A stretch of 64,000 nucleotides of DNA from Mytilinidion resinicola (taxonomy: Eukaryota > Ascomycota > Dothideomycetes > Mytilinidiales > Mytilinidiaceae): NCBI RefSeq assembly GCF_010093595.1, contig NW_022985448.1:362499-426498 (forward strand). The letters run 5' to 3'. How positions within the stretch are numbered: position 1 is the stretch's first letter; every line of letters begins with the position of its first letter. Positions 32,948 to 44,749 of this stretch are shown in pieces. A program made the position numbers and the translations under genes. The notes beneath the pieces are model-generated. The model was not told the origin of the DNA. It made no database searches and was given only the letters and a program-made list of their open reading frames with translations.

Positions 32948-35900
32948 ATGCGCCGGTACAACAGATCCGGTGGCAGTCCCGCGACCCACGCCGGCAAGGT
33001 GAACGGCGGGCCGGTGCCAGACCCAATGTCCCTGATCCGCGCCTACGACTCCGAGACGAATCCCACGCGGCCCATTCGCCCCTCTCCGCTGACAGCCTCC
33101 ACCATCCAAGGCCTGCCGCTGGACCTGCTCGACCGCTTGCGCTCGTTCCCGCTCTTCCTCTCTGCGCCCGACTCCTTCCTCGCCGCCATCGGCGCCCACC
33201 TGCGGCCCCAGCTGTACCAGCCGCACGACTACATCATCACAGAGGGCGACGATGCCAAAGCCATGTACTGGCTGGTTCGCGGGGCGGTGCGCGTTACGTC
33301 ACGGGACGGGGAAAGCACATTTGCCGAACTGAGACCCGGCGCATTCTTTGGTGAGATTGGCATCCTCATGGATATCCCGCGAACTGCGACCATCATCGCC
33401 AATATGCGAACACTCGTCGTGCGCCTGAACAAGGAGGACCTCAAGAAGGAACTGCCGAGCTTTCCCGAGGTCGAACGTGCCATCATGGAAGAGGCCAAGG
33501 AGAGGCTGTCAATCTTGGAGCGCAAGAAGCGAGAGATTGGCAGCGCTGCGTCGAAAGACCCGGCAAAGTACCGCAGTGGAAAGCGCACGCGTGACCGCAT
33601 GGACGGCGACGTTGAGATGGGTGATGTGGGCGTGCTGAGGGACGGAGAGGTCATCAGTGCCAACGTCAACAAGAAGCGCAAATCGCCAAGCCCTGGACTG
33701 GCAGAAGCCGCAGCTCTGAGCGCTCTGGGGAGCGGGAGTCTGAATGTGCGCCTGCTGTTGAAGGAGTTGCCACTGTTCTCCAGTCTACCCCCAGACATAC
33801 TTCATTTCATCGGATTGAACGCTCAGCCACGAAACTATCCTCCTTTCACCGAGATCATCCGGCAAGGCTCTGACGGACGAGATGTATTCTTCATCGTCCG
33901 AGGGGAGGTTGAAGTCGTAAACGAAAGGCCTCCGGAAGAAAATGGGCATTTGACCGCTGAAGCTGGCCGTAGGAAGTCAATTGCGGGTGGCGAGCTTAGC
34001 TCGCGCTTCATCCAGCAAGTAAAGGCTAGACTACGGCCTGGGCAGTATTTTGGAGAAGTGACAAGCTTGCGCCTAGCTCCCCTACGAACAGCAACTGTTC
34101 GATCAGTGTCTTCAGTTGAATGCCTGATGATTAGCGGTGACGTCTTGACTCAGCTTTGGGAGAAGTGTTCTCCGCACCTTCGGCAGCAGGTTGAAGGTGT
34201 TGCGAAGCAGAGGCTAGAGGCTGCGCGAGATACTGATGTGTCGATGACTGATGCAGACTCTACTCCGGCGATCAATGAGCTTGCCATTGCAGACATCTAT
34301 CCGCGAACACCTCGAAAGAAAAGCGTGCCAACTGTCACCTTTACAGACACGCCCATAGAAAGTCCCCTCACGCCGAGTCGAAGAGAGGGCCTACAAGTCG
34401 TCGAGCCCTACGACCCCGATCCTTTTCTAAATGTGGATTTGGATAACATGAGATCGAGATCTCGAAGGGGCTCGCTCGCACCTCCTCCACCAGAGTCTCA
34501 AAGCAATGGAAACAACTCCCAGCCCCAGTCACCATCTAGCCAGACTTTGTCGCCGTCTCCACTCCAACCTAAACACTCATCTACCCCCCCAGAACCCCAA
34601 GTATCTTTCAAAAGACCTAAGATTATACGACGGCCCAGCCGCTTTGGACAGGGCATTTTACCAGACACCATTTTGACATCCATATTTCAAAACCTCGACG
34701 TTCACGAACTAATGAAAACCCGCCTTGTTTCCATGCACTGGCTCAAAATCATCTCCACTAGCCCAGATATCCTCCACACGCTCGACCTGACCAAATACAA
34801 CCGTAAAGTGACCGACAGTGCCCTCTCGGAAATCATCTGCCCCTTTGTTGGTACCCGGCCCCGCTTCATCGATATCAGCAACTGCTTCCATGTCACCGAC
34901 GAGGGCTTCACGGCGCTGGCATCCAACTGCGGCACCAACGTCAAGATCTGGCGCATGAAGAGCGTCTGGGACATCACAGGCCAGGCGGTCCTCGAAATGG
35001 TCAACAAAGCCAAAGGTCTTGAGGAGGTCGACCTTAGCAACTGCCGCAAGGTTGGCGACAACCTCCTCGCCCGCGTGGTTGGCTGGGTCGTACCAGACAT
35101 CAACCCAGCAGTAGCAGCCGCCCAGCAGGCTCAGCAGCAAGCCCAGATGAACGGCCGCCATCGCCACAACTCGCGAGGCAGCACACCGCAGCACAACGGT
35201 AATCCACCTCCCCAGATCCCGCCGGGGACCGTCGTCGGCTGTCCGAAGCTCAAGCGCCTGACGCTCTCGTACTGCAAACACATCACCGACCGCTCAATGG
35301 CGCATATCGCAGTACATGCCGCAGCCCGGCTCGAGCAGATTGATCTCACGCGGTGCACGACGATCAGCGATGTCGGGTTCCAGCACTGGAGCGTGTACTC
35401 GTTCCCGCGGCTGAGCAAGCTATGTCTGGCAGACTGCACGTATCTAACCGACAACGCGATTGTGTATCTGACGAATGCAGCGAAGGGGCTCAAGGAGTTG
35501 GATTTGGTAAGCCACATTCCCCTTTTTTCAATCTTCCCTCCTCCCAACTTACTTTCATGATTTGGTGGTGGTGGTGGACATCACCATCACACGCACATGC
35601 TCCCAATCATCAGTATTAATGCAGGAAGTTTTGCTGATATTTTGGATAAGTCTTTCTGCTGCGCCCTCTCCGACACAGCGACCGAAGTCCTCGCCCTCGG
35701 CCTCCCCTCGCTCACGCACCTGAACCTCGCCTTTTGCGGCTCCGCCGTCTCGGACACCAGCCTCCGCTGCATCTCGCTGCACCTCCTCGAACTGAAGGCG
35801 CTCTCGGTGCGCGGGTGCGTGCGCGTGACGGGCACCGGCGTCGAGGCCGTCGTCGAGGGCTGCCGGGAGCTCGAGCTCTTCGACGTCAGCCAGTGCAAGA

Positions 35901-36025
35901 ACCTGGCACGGTGGCTCGAGGGCGGCGGCGTCGAGAGGGTTAGGAGCGGGGGTGGGACGGGCAAGGGGCGCAAAGAGTTGCGTTTTGAGACGGTGGCGGA
36001 TGGGCGGTGGAGGGCGGGGAAGTGA
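32948..36025 (+). CDS. Protein with two cyclic-nucleotide-binding domains, an F-box and leucine-rich repeats
   Basis: Exons 32948..35506 and 35651..36025, giving 977 residues. Two cNMP-binding-like domains lie at about 55-180 and 265-420. Each has a phosphate-binding-cassette-like segment: FFGEIGILMDIPRTAT (about 134-148) and YFGEVTSLRLAPLRTAT (about 368-382); the second lacks the usual hydrophobic-Ala pattern. A basic/Ser-Pro-rich linker follows. Next is an F-box (about 570-605, LPDTILTSIFQNLDVHELMK), then AMN1-type leucine-rich repeats to the C-terminus (LKRLTLSYCKHITD, LEQIDLTRCTTISD, LTHLNLAFCGSAVSD). The F-box suggests an SCF ubiquitin-ligase substrate adaptor. Ligand gating by cyclic nucleotide is an inference. 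The 144-nt intron joins GLKELDL to SFCCALSD, restoring a repeat. Confidence 0.85.
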
Positions 36026-37134
36026 AGATATTCCCCGGAAGAGTAGGATGAGTAAGATGAGCGTTCTGAAAGAGATCTAATCGTGTGATTTCGGATATCG
36101 TTTTGACGGGCCCCGCCTCCTGACGGAGGTGTGGTGTCGAGCGAGCAAAGCCGGCGTTCGAGCAGGGCGGCGTTCTTTTTTACGGGTAGGTAAGAGGTTG
36201 ATGTGGTTTTTTTTTGTTTGGCTTGCATTGGGATAGGAGTTCTTTCTCATCTCCCATCGTTCTATTGGAGAGGAGGTCGATGCAGATCTACGAGGATCTA
36301 ACGAGGAATAACGTTGCATGTACGCGTTTCTGTGAACGGTAAGCGCTCCTGATGTTGGTTGTTAGATGATTTCGGTGTGGATGATACCATTCCTGTTCTT
36401 TCTTTTTTTTTGGGGGGGGGGCGGTTCTAGAAAGCAGTGTGATTGCATACACCCCTCAAAACCGTGAGCCACACGGCCTGATCCAAAACGCTCTCGTAGC
36501 ACTGCAGTACGCAAGGCTGATTCGCACGCTCTAATCCTTTGTGAAGTTTTCGGGTTCAACGAAGGGGCCAGGGGTGCCCTCACGGTGGTGCGCACAGCTC
36601 CAAACCCACGGTCCGCACGCCCCGATTCATGCTCTTACATTACACCTAGCCTTACACGGGTCTGATCTCCGATCTCCAGACCATTACATCCTGTCTCAAA
36701 AGTATTGCAACGGCGTGAGATCCCTCAGGGTCGTTGTATATGCCCCCGGAACCACGCTCCTCGCGCCGTAATTCGCGCTCTTATGTTATTCCTATCCGTG
36801 AGTCTAATCGAAAGTGCAAGTATGGAGCGTTTAGTAGATAATGAATGGACGAGCTGCCAGACAGATGAGTCTCTGCTAGGCTCGGCCGCGCGTGTTGGCA
36901 TACATACAAAAAGTACGAATGAATGTGTACTAAACCCATGTCCAACCGAGACATCCCATCCCCAAGGCCCCCGGGTATCAATATGTACGGTTTGCTGTGT
37001 ACATACAAGAGCACCAAGACGCCCAACGCCACGCATCAAGATCCCCCAATCAGCCAAGAACGCCTAATAATATGAAAAGTGCGGATCCCCCCTTCATTAA
37101 AATCATTATCCACGATGCGGTTCCAATATTAGGT
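36026..37134. other. Intergenic 3'-3' region, no gene
   Basis: About 1.1 kb between convergent genes. Homopolymer runs (T then G) lie near 36402-36421. No gene was recognised. Confidence 0.4.
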
Positions 37135-39124
37135 TTATGCGGATGGGAATATCTTCCCCAATACCTTCCGCCACCCGCGTTCCCTCCGCGCCTCCGCTTC
37201 CTCGAGCGCTGCAACCTCGGGCGAATGTCTGCTCCGTAGTAGCTCTAATGCCCGCTGCCGCGCCCATTCGCGGCGGGTCTGCGAGTTCGCTGGGATCAGG
37301 TCGCAGGTTGGGGATGTGGAAGGCGAGAGCGTCGGCGGTTCTGCGATTGAGGAGACGGTTGCTGCGACGTGATTCTCTAGTATCGTGGAGGGTTGCACCG
37401 GTGCATTGCCCATTTCAATATCCGGCGGCGGACGCACAGGCGCGCTAAAGTTTCGCCGTTCTGATATCGCATGAAAGATATTGCCACTCATGAAACCGTG
37501 TCCTCTGCTTCCGCTCTGCGTAGCGACTGCTGGCGCTGGAGCTGGTGGGGACATTGCCACGGTCTGGAATTGCGACGACCTGTTTCCACGACCGGTCAAG
37601 CGCCTTATTCGTCCGATGAAAGCGTTTACTTCTGGTGGAGTGCCAGATTGCGCTCGTTGGCGATACCGCCTGATGTAACGCTCGCGTCGGACCATGGCGT
37701 TGGTGATGGTATCAGGGCAATAGCCATCTGGTAGAGTTGACTTTTTACACATGGGACAGAGGGAGGAATTGTTCAGGAGGAAGGTGTCGACGCAATCCGG
37801 GTGGAAGATGTGTCGACATGGTAGCTCGCGTATAGGCGTTACGTTGGGCTCGAAGTCGTCTAGGCAAATCGGGCACGTTGGCTGCGAAAATGCAGGGTGA
37901 GCGTGCTCAGTAGGCGTGGAAGGAGAGGGTGCAGACGATCGGCGGACGAGGGGGTTCCCAGACTCGGATGGTACTTGCGACGGCTTTAGGGATAGCCGTG
38001 CTTGTGGTAGAGGCTGGGGACCGACGAGTAGTTCTTCTTCTTTCTCCTCGGCAGCAGTAGCTTCACGAGTGTAGTTATAGACGGGCATCTTGTCAAGGTA
38101 CTCCTGAGGGACGGTAAGTTTCTTGATCCCGAGTGCTTCAAGATCCACTTGACCGTTTACGATACGCGTGCGGAGGTCTCTTCGTCGTCTCCGTTGCAAT
38201 ACGTGCAGGAAACAGGATGAACCCCCGGCAATTATGCAGAGTAATGCAAGTACAACCAGCAGAAATACCCAAAGGCTGGGAAGCTGGCTGCCCGATCCTG
38301 CAAAATTATTAGCATATGCCAGATCTTGAAGCGCAAATGACCACGAACCCGTATCAACGTTTGCCCATAACCGCACATAACTCGATGGAGGGTAACCTAT
38401 GTCCACCAGTTCGCGCCCATTAGGAACAGTTGTTATGTTGCCAGAATACAAGTTCAGCTGCTGCATAACGATGGCTCCAGTAATCCCCGGCAGGGCGTAC
38501 ACTGGGAAGGAATTTTTCGATTTCCAGCTACCGCCATCCCCAAGCCCCCATGCCGGGTCGCTAATAAGAGGGGGAGTTTCGGAGCTGTTTGAGGGTAGAT
38601 AGGTGAAAAATGCCTTGACAGGCGAACTCCTTGCAGCAGCAAAGTACTCTTCTTGGCAGGTAGGGGAGAACCATGGGGCAACTGCTATAAGGGAATAGTC
38701 GACGTCTGGCAGGTTCTTGCGACGGGTGGCGTTGGCGGGCACATGGTGCTTTTCGGCTTGGATGCAGTCGTTCGACGTCAGGTTGGGGACATACAAAATG
38801 CCGTATGGATTGTCGCCATTGGATGCGCCATTGGTAGAGAGGGTCCGGATACCGTCGAGGATGGGGTATTGGAAGGAGACATTACTCTGTGCACGAGAGG
38901 TGAAATGTCAGTGGGACAGATTGGGTAGTAAATAGAGGAGGCCGACGTACGTCTAGGGTCTCGAACTTTTCGTTGTAGTAGCTCAGCGTAAAGGGATCCG
39001 GGAACTCGATGGTGAAGACACCAATGTCTTCAGCAGCTGTTGACACAGCGCAATCGTCAGCCTTCTGTTTCCTCTCCCTCGGCGGCAATGGCGCGGATAC
39101 ATCGGAGCGGCGGTACTTACACAT
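37135..39124 (-). CDS. Transmembrane RING-H2 finger protein (PA-TM-RING-like E3 ligase)
   Basis: Best model: exons 39121..39124, 38951..39036 and 37135..38886, giving 613 residues. The lumenal/extracellular half resembles a protease-associated domain (VSFQYPILDGI ... ILYVPNLTSNDCIQAE, ... NSFPVYALPGITGAIVMQQL) with several N-glycosylation sequons. One membrane helix (LWVFLLVVLALLCIIAGGSS) is followed by Arg-rich cytosolic sequence. The RING-H2 finger is CPICLDDF ... CRHIFHPDC ... CPMCK. Such proteins are membrane-bound ubiquitin ligases of the endosome/vacuole system. The N-terminus is unsure: the model gives a 4-nt first exon (ATG-T) and no clear signal peptide. Another ATG lies about 55 bases upstream, in a different frame. 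The RING and membrane helix are secure. Confidence 0.8.
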
Positions 39125-40000
39125 GGCGGCGATGCTTAACTGTGAGGGGTGTGCGGAGAGGAGGAGGCCAGCAGCATGGTCGCTGCAGCGGACACTGCGA
39201 GCTGACGGCCGCGGATTGGGAGTTGTGAGTGTGGATAGCGAGAAGTGTAAGAGTGAATAGACGGGACGAAAGAAGCACAAGAGTCAAGAGCAGCACGCAG
39301 CCCTGGAGGGGGTGGAGAGGCGGGAGGAGACCGATCGCCGGTGGCTGGGTGAAGGCGGCCCGTGCTTCTGCCTTACAGCCTCTCTTCTGTTCTGGGCTAG
39401 CACTTAACCGGGGAGCGATAGTGTGTAGCCAAAAGCGGTTGTATTGATGGCAGTGAAGAAGCTAGCTATTGAGCGGAACGAGGAAAGATATACACCAGGT
39501 GCTGAGTAAGCCTGCTAGAGAGGAAGGGGCCGACAGTACACCTCTTTTCTAGGCTAGTACTTAACCGGCGTGAGGAATGGTTGGCCAGAAGGTCGCTATT
39601 CCCCCTTAAAGACGCCCGGAGCTGTTCCCTTATGCGGTAAGTCCGTGGCTTGGTACTAGAGAGTAACGACTGGACGTGAAGACAGGCTGTACAATGCCAG
39701 CCAACGCTAGCCAAAGCTTAGGTTCCTCAGATCTTCCGGCCCGCATCCTGCACGTGACAGAAGGCGGAGAGCGCGACATCGCCATTCACCACTTCACTGC
39801 CCGCCGCGTCAACACCACGCTCGCGCAAATCATACTAGGCATCTCGAGGGCCCACGTATAGCCCTTTGTCCTGCCAGCCCCCGATCACGACTACAGCGCC
39901 TGGACGACTATTGCGCAGCATCGGTGTTCTCTTTGATGAGGAAATCCGACACCCTACCCATTTCGCGAGGCCCTCTCGAGTTAACCACACGCTCGCCGCC
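39125..40000. other. Divergent intergenic region with 22-bp direct repeat
   Basis: This 876-bp interval between the RING gene and Ada3 carries the promoters of both. A 22-bp motif, TTCTGGGCTAGCACTTAACC plus GG, occurs at 39390-39411 and again with two changes at 39547-39568, same orientation, 157 bp apart. Confidence 0.55.
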
Positions 40001-42073
40001 ATGCCGCCGCCAGTCAGCAGTAAGGGCAAGGCGAAGAGCCAGTCGCGCGACGTCCGGACCTCGCGGAGTCGCAACACCACCCCAATCCCTCCCGGCAATG
40101 TCCAGAACACCGTTGAGCCCACCCCGTCCTCGTCCTACCTCCGAAACCCCATGGCCACTCTTTCTGCGCCCCTAGAGGTGACGCTCGAGGACATCCTAGG
40201 CGGAGGCAGCCCCTCAAACCTCCCCTCTGTGGCCGCCCTCAAGCAAATGCAAGAGACCATACAAACCAAAGTCCTCCAGCATATATCGAAGCGAGGCGCA
40301 ATATCAGACCGTCTTTTGCGTGAAGTCTCAAAGAGGCGGAGTCTACGCGACCAGCAAGACCGCGAGAGAGAACGGGAGAAAGCGGAGAGGGAGGTTGAGG
40401 AAAAGAAGCACAAGCTCAAGAAGGTGTCGAAGAAGAGGGATCCCGAAGACCGCCCGTTAGCTGTTGGCGCGCATCATGTCGCAAGGCAGGATGGAGTGGA
40501 TTTACACAAAGGTGAGTTCTATGTAACTGAAATTAACTCTCAAGACATCGCATCAAGTCAAAGATTCACCGCCCACCCGTACTCTTACTACTGCTACTTC
40601 CCTATCAAAAGCACTGCCAGTCTCCTTGATTAAAACAAGCATCTCTTACCATGTCTTTACTAACACCACCACTAGATACTTCATCAACTATATCCTCCCC
40701 CATTTCGCAAGCACCGCCTTCTGCTTCTGGCACCGGCCCAGTAGATGCTCCTTCTCCAAGCCTTTCAGACACCTCTCATCAACCGGCACCTGCTCCGGCC
40801 ATTCCGCAATACCAAACATTTGGCCCTGACCCGTCCACCTTTGACGACCCAACAATCTACCACATTCGAGACACGACGGATGATATGACCGAAGCTGAGA
40901 AAAGGGAGATTTATTGTGTGGCTGATTATCCTGCCAGTGATCTTCATGATCAGACTCCTGGAACACCGCCAGATAAGGATTTTAGTAATGCAAAACCTTC
41001 CTCGCAGGTTACCGCGACCCAGTTTGCAAATTATGTCGAGCCGTTCATTCGGCCACTAATAGAAGAAGACGTCGCATTTTTAAGAGAGCGTGTAAGTCTC
41101 TACTAATAAACTTTCAGGAGCCTTTAATTGACGAAGAATGCAGGGCGATCGTGTACAACCATTTATAATGCCTCGGCGAGGCCTAAGACCCTACAAAGAA
41201 GTTTGGGCCGAAGAGGATGGTGCGATGGTATTAGAGAATAATCTCGACCGTCTTCCCCCGAACGAGCCTCGCGGCAGCATAGAAAACATGACCGACGAGC
41301 TCGCAGAAACAGACGAGTTATCCGCGGGGCCTCTTCTTGCCCGCCTCATGGCCACACTCCGCCCCGAAGGTCGCATCAGCACCGCGACCAACGGCGACGC
41401 AAACGGCGACAGCATGGACATTGACGAATCCGCCACCGCCGACCCCACCCGCCTCGCCTCCGCAACCCAAATGGCCGAATCGCTCCAGGCAGGCTGGAAG
41501 GCGCCGCCCGCCGTGGGCAAACTTGACTTCGTCTCCCTCGAAGACCGCGCCCTCACCGAGCTGCGCCACATCGGCTTCCTCGGCGACCAAGACCAGGCCG
41601 ACTACAACGGCCACTTCGACGACGAGGTCGCGGCCCGCCTGCGCTACCTGCAGGACCAGCTGCGCCGGCAGTCGATCATCAACGGCGCCCGCAAGGCGCG
41701 CATCCTGGAGCTCACCGAGGAGCGCATGGCGCAGCAGGAGTACAACACCATCGCCGACGACCTGGACAACCAGCTCAATGCGGCGTACCTCAAGCGCAAC
41801 AGGAACATCGGCAAGGGGAAGAAGAACGCGAAGAGGCCCGGCGGGCCGGGCGGTGGGTCGCACCCTGTTAATGCGGCGGCGGGCGTCACGCGGCCGAGTG
41901 TGGGCGAACCGATTCGCACGCTGATGGAGCGGAAGAGCCAGTGGAATCATACGATTGGGCCGGTTGTGGATTATGGGAAGACGGGGCTGCCGAAGGGGAG
42001 TGTGTTTGAGCCGGACGTGATGCGGCGGTTGGAGGATCGGGAGCAGGAGATGTGGAATGAGGTTGAGGATTGA
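40001..42073 (+). CDS. NGG1: SAGA/ADA histone acetyltransferase complex subunit Ada3/Ngg1
   Basis: Exons 40001..40511, 40676..41091 and 41144..42073, giving 618 residues. Ada3 joins Gcn5 and Ada2 in the acetyltransferase module of SAGA and stimulates nucleosomal histone H3 acetylation. The C-terminal Ada3 domain is clear: ELRHIGFLGDQDQADYNGHF, then DDEVAARLRYLQDQLRRQ and a helical block ELTEERMAQQEY. The N-terminal part is charged, with a coiled-coil-like RDQQDREREREKAEREVEEK, and a Pro/Ser-rich linker follows. The first ATG of the frame is at 40001. Introns of 164 and 52 nt are GT-AG, in phases 1 and 0. The 164-nt intron is the longest in the window. Confidence 0.9.
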
Positions 42074-42424
42074 GAGGGATGAGAGTGCGCATGGGTTGGT
42101 TGAAGGGGGCTTAAGGTAAGGTGGGGGCGTTACATACCATTGTCTTTTGGGTAGAGGGTTTTGTAGGGCTGGTAGCTGTTAAGGGCGCATGGATGTCCGA
42201 ATGAACAACGGTTTACCTGTTTGAGAACGTCTTGGCGGTTGGAGTGGTGTGATGCTTTTGGTGCATTGATCGGGCTTCTATGGCTTGGAAGTTTGGTTTT
42301 GGGGTAGACGGCAAAAGACGTACAATCTAGATTGGAAATCAGGACTGTATTGCTACAACTCGAGGATCGGGCTGGAGGAGTAAGTAATTTGGGCCAACGT
42401 CCTAAATCAGACCGTAGAATCAGG

Positions 42425-42895
42425 GTGAATTTGGCACAGGTGAGATGTATAAAGTGGAGCCAGTCCGTGCGATTTGAAGTCGATTTTGGCTTGTCATTGG
42501 CAGAGCTTTCATATTAAGCCATGAATTTGGGGTGAGTTTGGATGGCGCGAGATGTATGAACGGGAGCCAGTCCGTGTGATTTGAAGTCGATTTTGGCATG
42601 TTATTGGCATAGCTTGTAAATCAGACCATTCCACGATATTAATTGCAACACTCCCTGAATCGGGACCTGAAATTCGATTGATTTTGGAGGGTGTGAGATG
42701 TATAAAGGGGAGCCAGTCCGTGCGATTTGCACTCGGTTTTGGTATACTATTGGCTCGGCTTGCAAATCAGGCCATGCATTTGTGGTACATTTGGATAGTG
42801 CGAGATGTATAAAGGAGAGCCAGTCCGTGCAATTCAGATTCAATTTTGGGATATTATAGGCGGGGCTCGTAAATCAGGCCATGTATCAGAGTAAA
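42425..42895. repeat. Degenerate minisatellite, four copies, ~107-bp period
   Basis: The motif GAGATGTATAAA..GGAGCCAGTCCGTGCGATTTG recurs four times. The CAGTCCGTG core starts at 42461, 42568, 42714 and 42821, with spacings of 107, 146 and 107. Between cores is a second shared phrase, AAATCAGGCCATG(C/A)ATTTG. The third unit carries about 39 extra bases. It lies between the convergent Ada3 and Hpm1 genes and encodes nothing recognisable. Confidence 0.85.
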
Positions 42896-42973
42896 AGTAA
42901 TGTAGCACTAAAGACACCCTACCGCTTCAGACGCCTCAGGTCTGCACCTAGGCATCAATGCCCCTCCACCGCC

Positions 42974-44385
42974 CTACAGCATCTGTACCTCCACCAAACT
43001 CCTCCTAACCCCGTCCCCCTCTCCTAGTCCTTCAAATTCCACCTCCCCAGCCACAGCACCTAGCCGCGAGCACTCAACCCTAAACTCATCCACCCCACCC
43101 CCGACCCCAAAATACACCCGCTTCGCCGCTACGACCGCCTTACCCGCCCGCACCCGTGCCAGAATGCCCGCCATCACTTCTGTGAACGCGTTCAAAGCTG
43201 TCGGCGAGTAGATCGTCTCGCTCGCGAGGAGGAACGTGTTCATCTCCGGCGCCGAAGGGACGAGTTCCAGGAACTTGGGGGTTGGCGTCCAGGAACCGGA
43301 TATCAATGTCAGGCTAAGTGGGAGAGCGGTCAGAGCCGATTTGAAGGAGGAGAGGATTTCTGGCGTGACGTCGAGGTCGCCGTGGTCGGTGGAGGGATCG
43401 GCGAGAGGGTTTGGAGATTCGTTGGAGAAAGGGGAAGCAGTGGCGGAAAAGGTGCTGGTGTAGGTGAGGAGCAGGTTCGGGAGAGTGACCAGGCGTAGGA
43501 CGGAAGCGTTGTAGTCGGCTAGCGTGAGGTATAGGGGGATAGAGGCGGTAAGGGCGTAGTGGAAGAGGAGGAGAGTTGGCAGGGCGGTGCCGCAGCCGAG
43601 CTGGTAAGAGGTTAATTGGGCTCAGAATTAATTTTTTGATTCGAAGTGTATGTAGACGGGGAGTTATTACGAGTGTACATACCTCAATTACATGATCAAC
43701 TCTACACAGATCATCAAGATCCTTCCGTGGACCCCGATCGAGCAGGAACTTTACGAGGTCTATAGAACATTCCCAGCTCTTAAACCCGCCTTCGTAGACA
43801 TTCGTCTTGATATCTGATTCGTCTAGGCCGGAGAGAGGCGCGGAGTCGGTGCCACTATCTTCGGCCATTAGTTGCATGCGGATGTCGAATAGTTCTCGGC
43901 GCGGAAGGCGAATTTTGTGGCCTTTGGGGGACTCGATCTCAATGGTATTGTAGGAGATTTTGGAGGGGAGAGTGGAAAGCTGTCGGGCTGTCAGTGTGGA
44001 TCATAGATAGCCTTGATGAGATAGTTAAGAGATTCGAGATTCTGATGATGGCATGAAGGCAAGAATTGCGATTATTGGTATCCGGTGGGGTTCCGCGAAA
44101 ACTCTGAGTAGAAGGAAACTTGTTGAATAGCGTGAAGAGCTTTAAGACGATAGTATAATGGGAAAATGGCAAATTGTGCATAGAGAATCCGCGATATCGT
44201 TACTGAGAGTCTCAACCCACCAATTCATCTATATTGTGAGTCCGGGCTTCAACGGCTGGGGGCTGAGAGGGGTCCGTTGACGACGCATTTGCAGCAACGG
44301 CAGAATTTTCGCCATCTGGGAGAGCATCATTGGGGTCTTCTTCTATATCGTCTCCAGAGAAACCAAAGCTGAATGGTTGAGCCAT
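42974..44385 (-). CDS. HPM1: Protein-histidine N-methyltransferase Hpm1 (METTL18-like)
   Basis: Exons 44221..44385, 43683..43979 and 42974..43600, giving 362 residues. Yeast Hpm1 methylates a histidine of ribosomal protein Rpl3. The N-terminus FSFGFSGDDIEED and the block NVYEGGFKSWECSIDLVKFL are typical of this subfamily. SAM motif I is IELGCGTALPTLLLF, assembled across the second splice junction. NTFLLASETIYSPTALNAF supplies the late methyltransferase motif. Introns are 82 and 241 nt. The 241-nt intron is supported by frame restoration (DEL to LSTLPSKISYNT) with GTGGGT and CGACAG ends. The start is ATG 44385. Length agrees with yeast Hpm1 (377 residues). Confidence 0.87.
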
Positions 44386-44749
44386 GGTGGTGTGTAAGAA
44401 TCGGTGCCGGAGGACTTGGGGTGACGAGACGCTAGTGAGGTAGTCCTCGTCAATTCCTGGGACAAGAGTCATGACAGCATCGTTGTGCTCCAAGCATATA
44501 ATAGCAATTAGATATTTATTTAGTGTGCCTATGATGAGTCATTATGGAAACTTTAGTTAGAAGATCCGTCTTACTTTCTTCCTAAGACATCACGTGACGA
44601 TGCAGAGTTTTGGTAAGTAGTTAACTTAATTGCCTTTTCCAAAGATTGCATTGAAAGGCTAAAGAGGGTATCAATAATAATGGCCCAAACGCCAACAAAA
44701 GGACAAGACTGCCATGGTAACTTTGAAATCCGCGATAGGAACAGCGCTT
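44386..44749. other. HPM1 upstream region
   Basis: A 364-bp gap holding the HPM1 promoter and the 3' end of the neighbouring gene. No motif was assigned. Confidence 0.35.
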
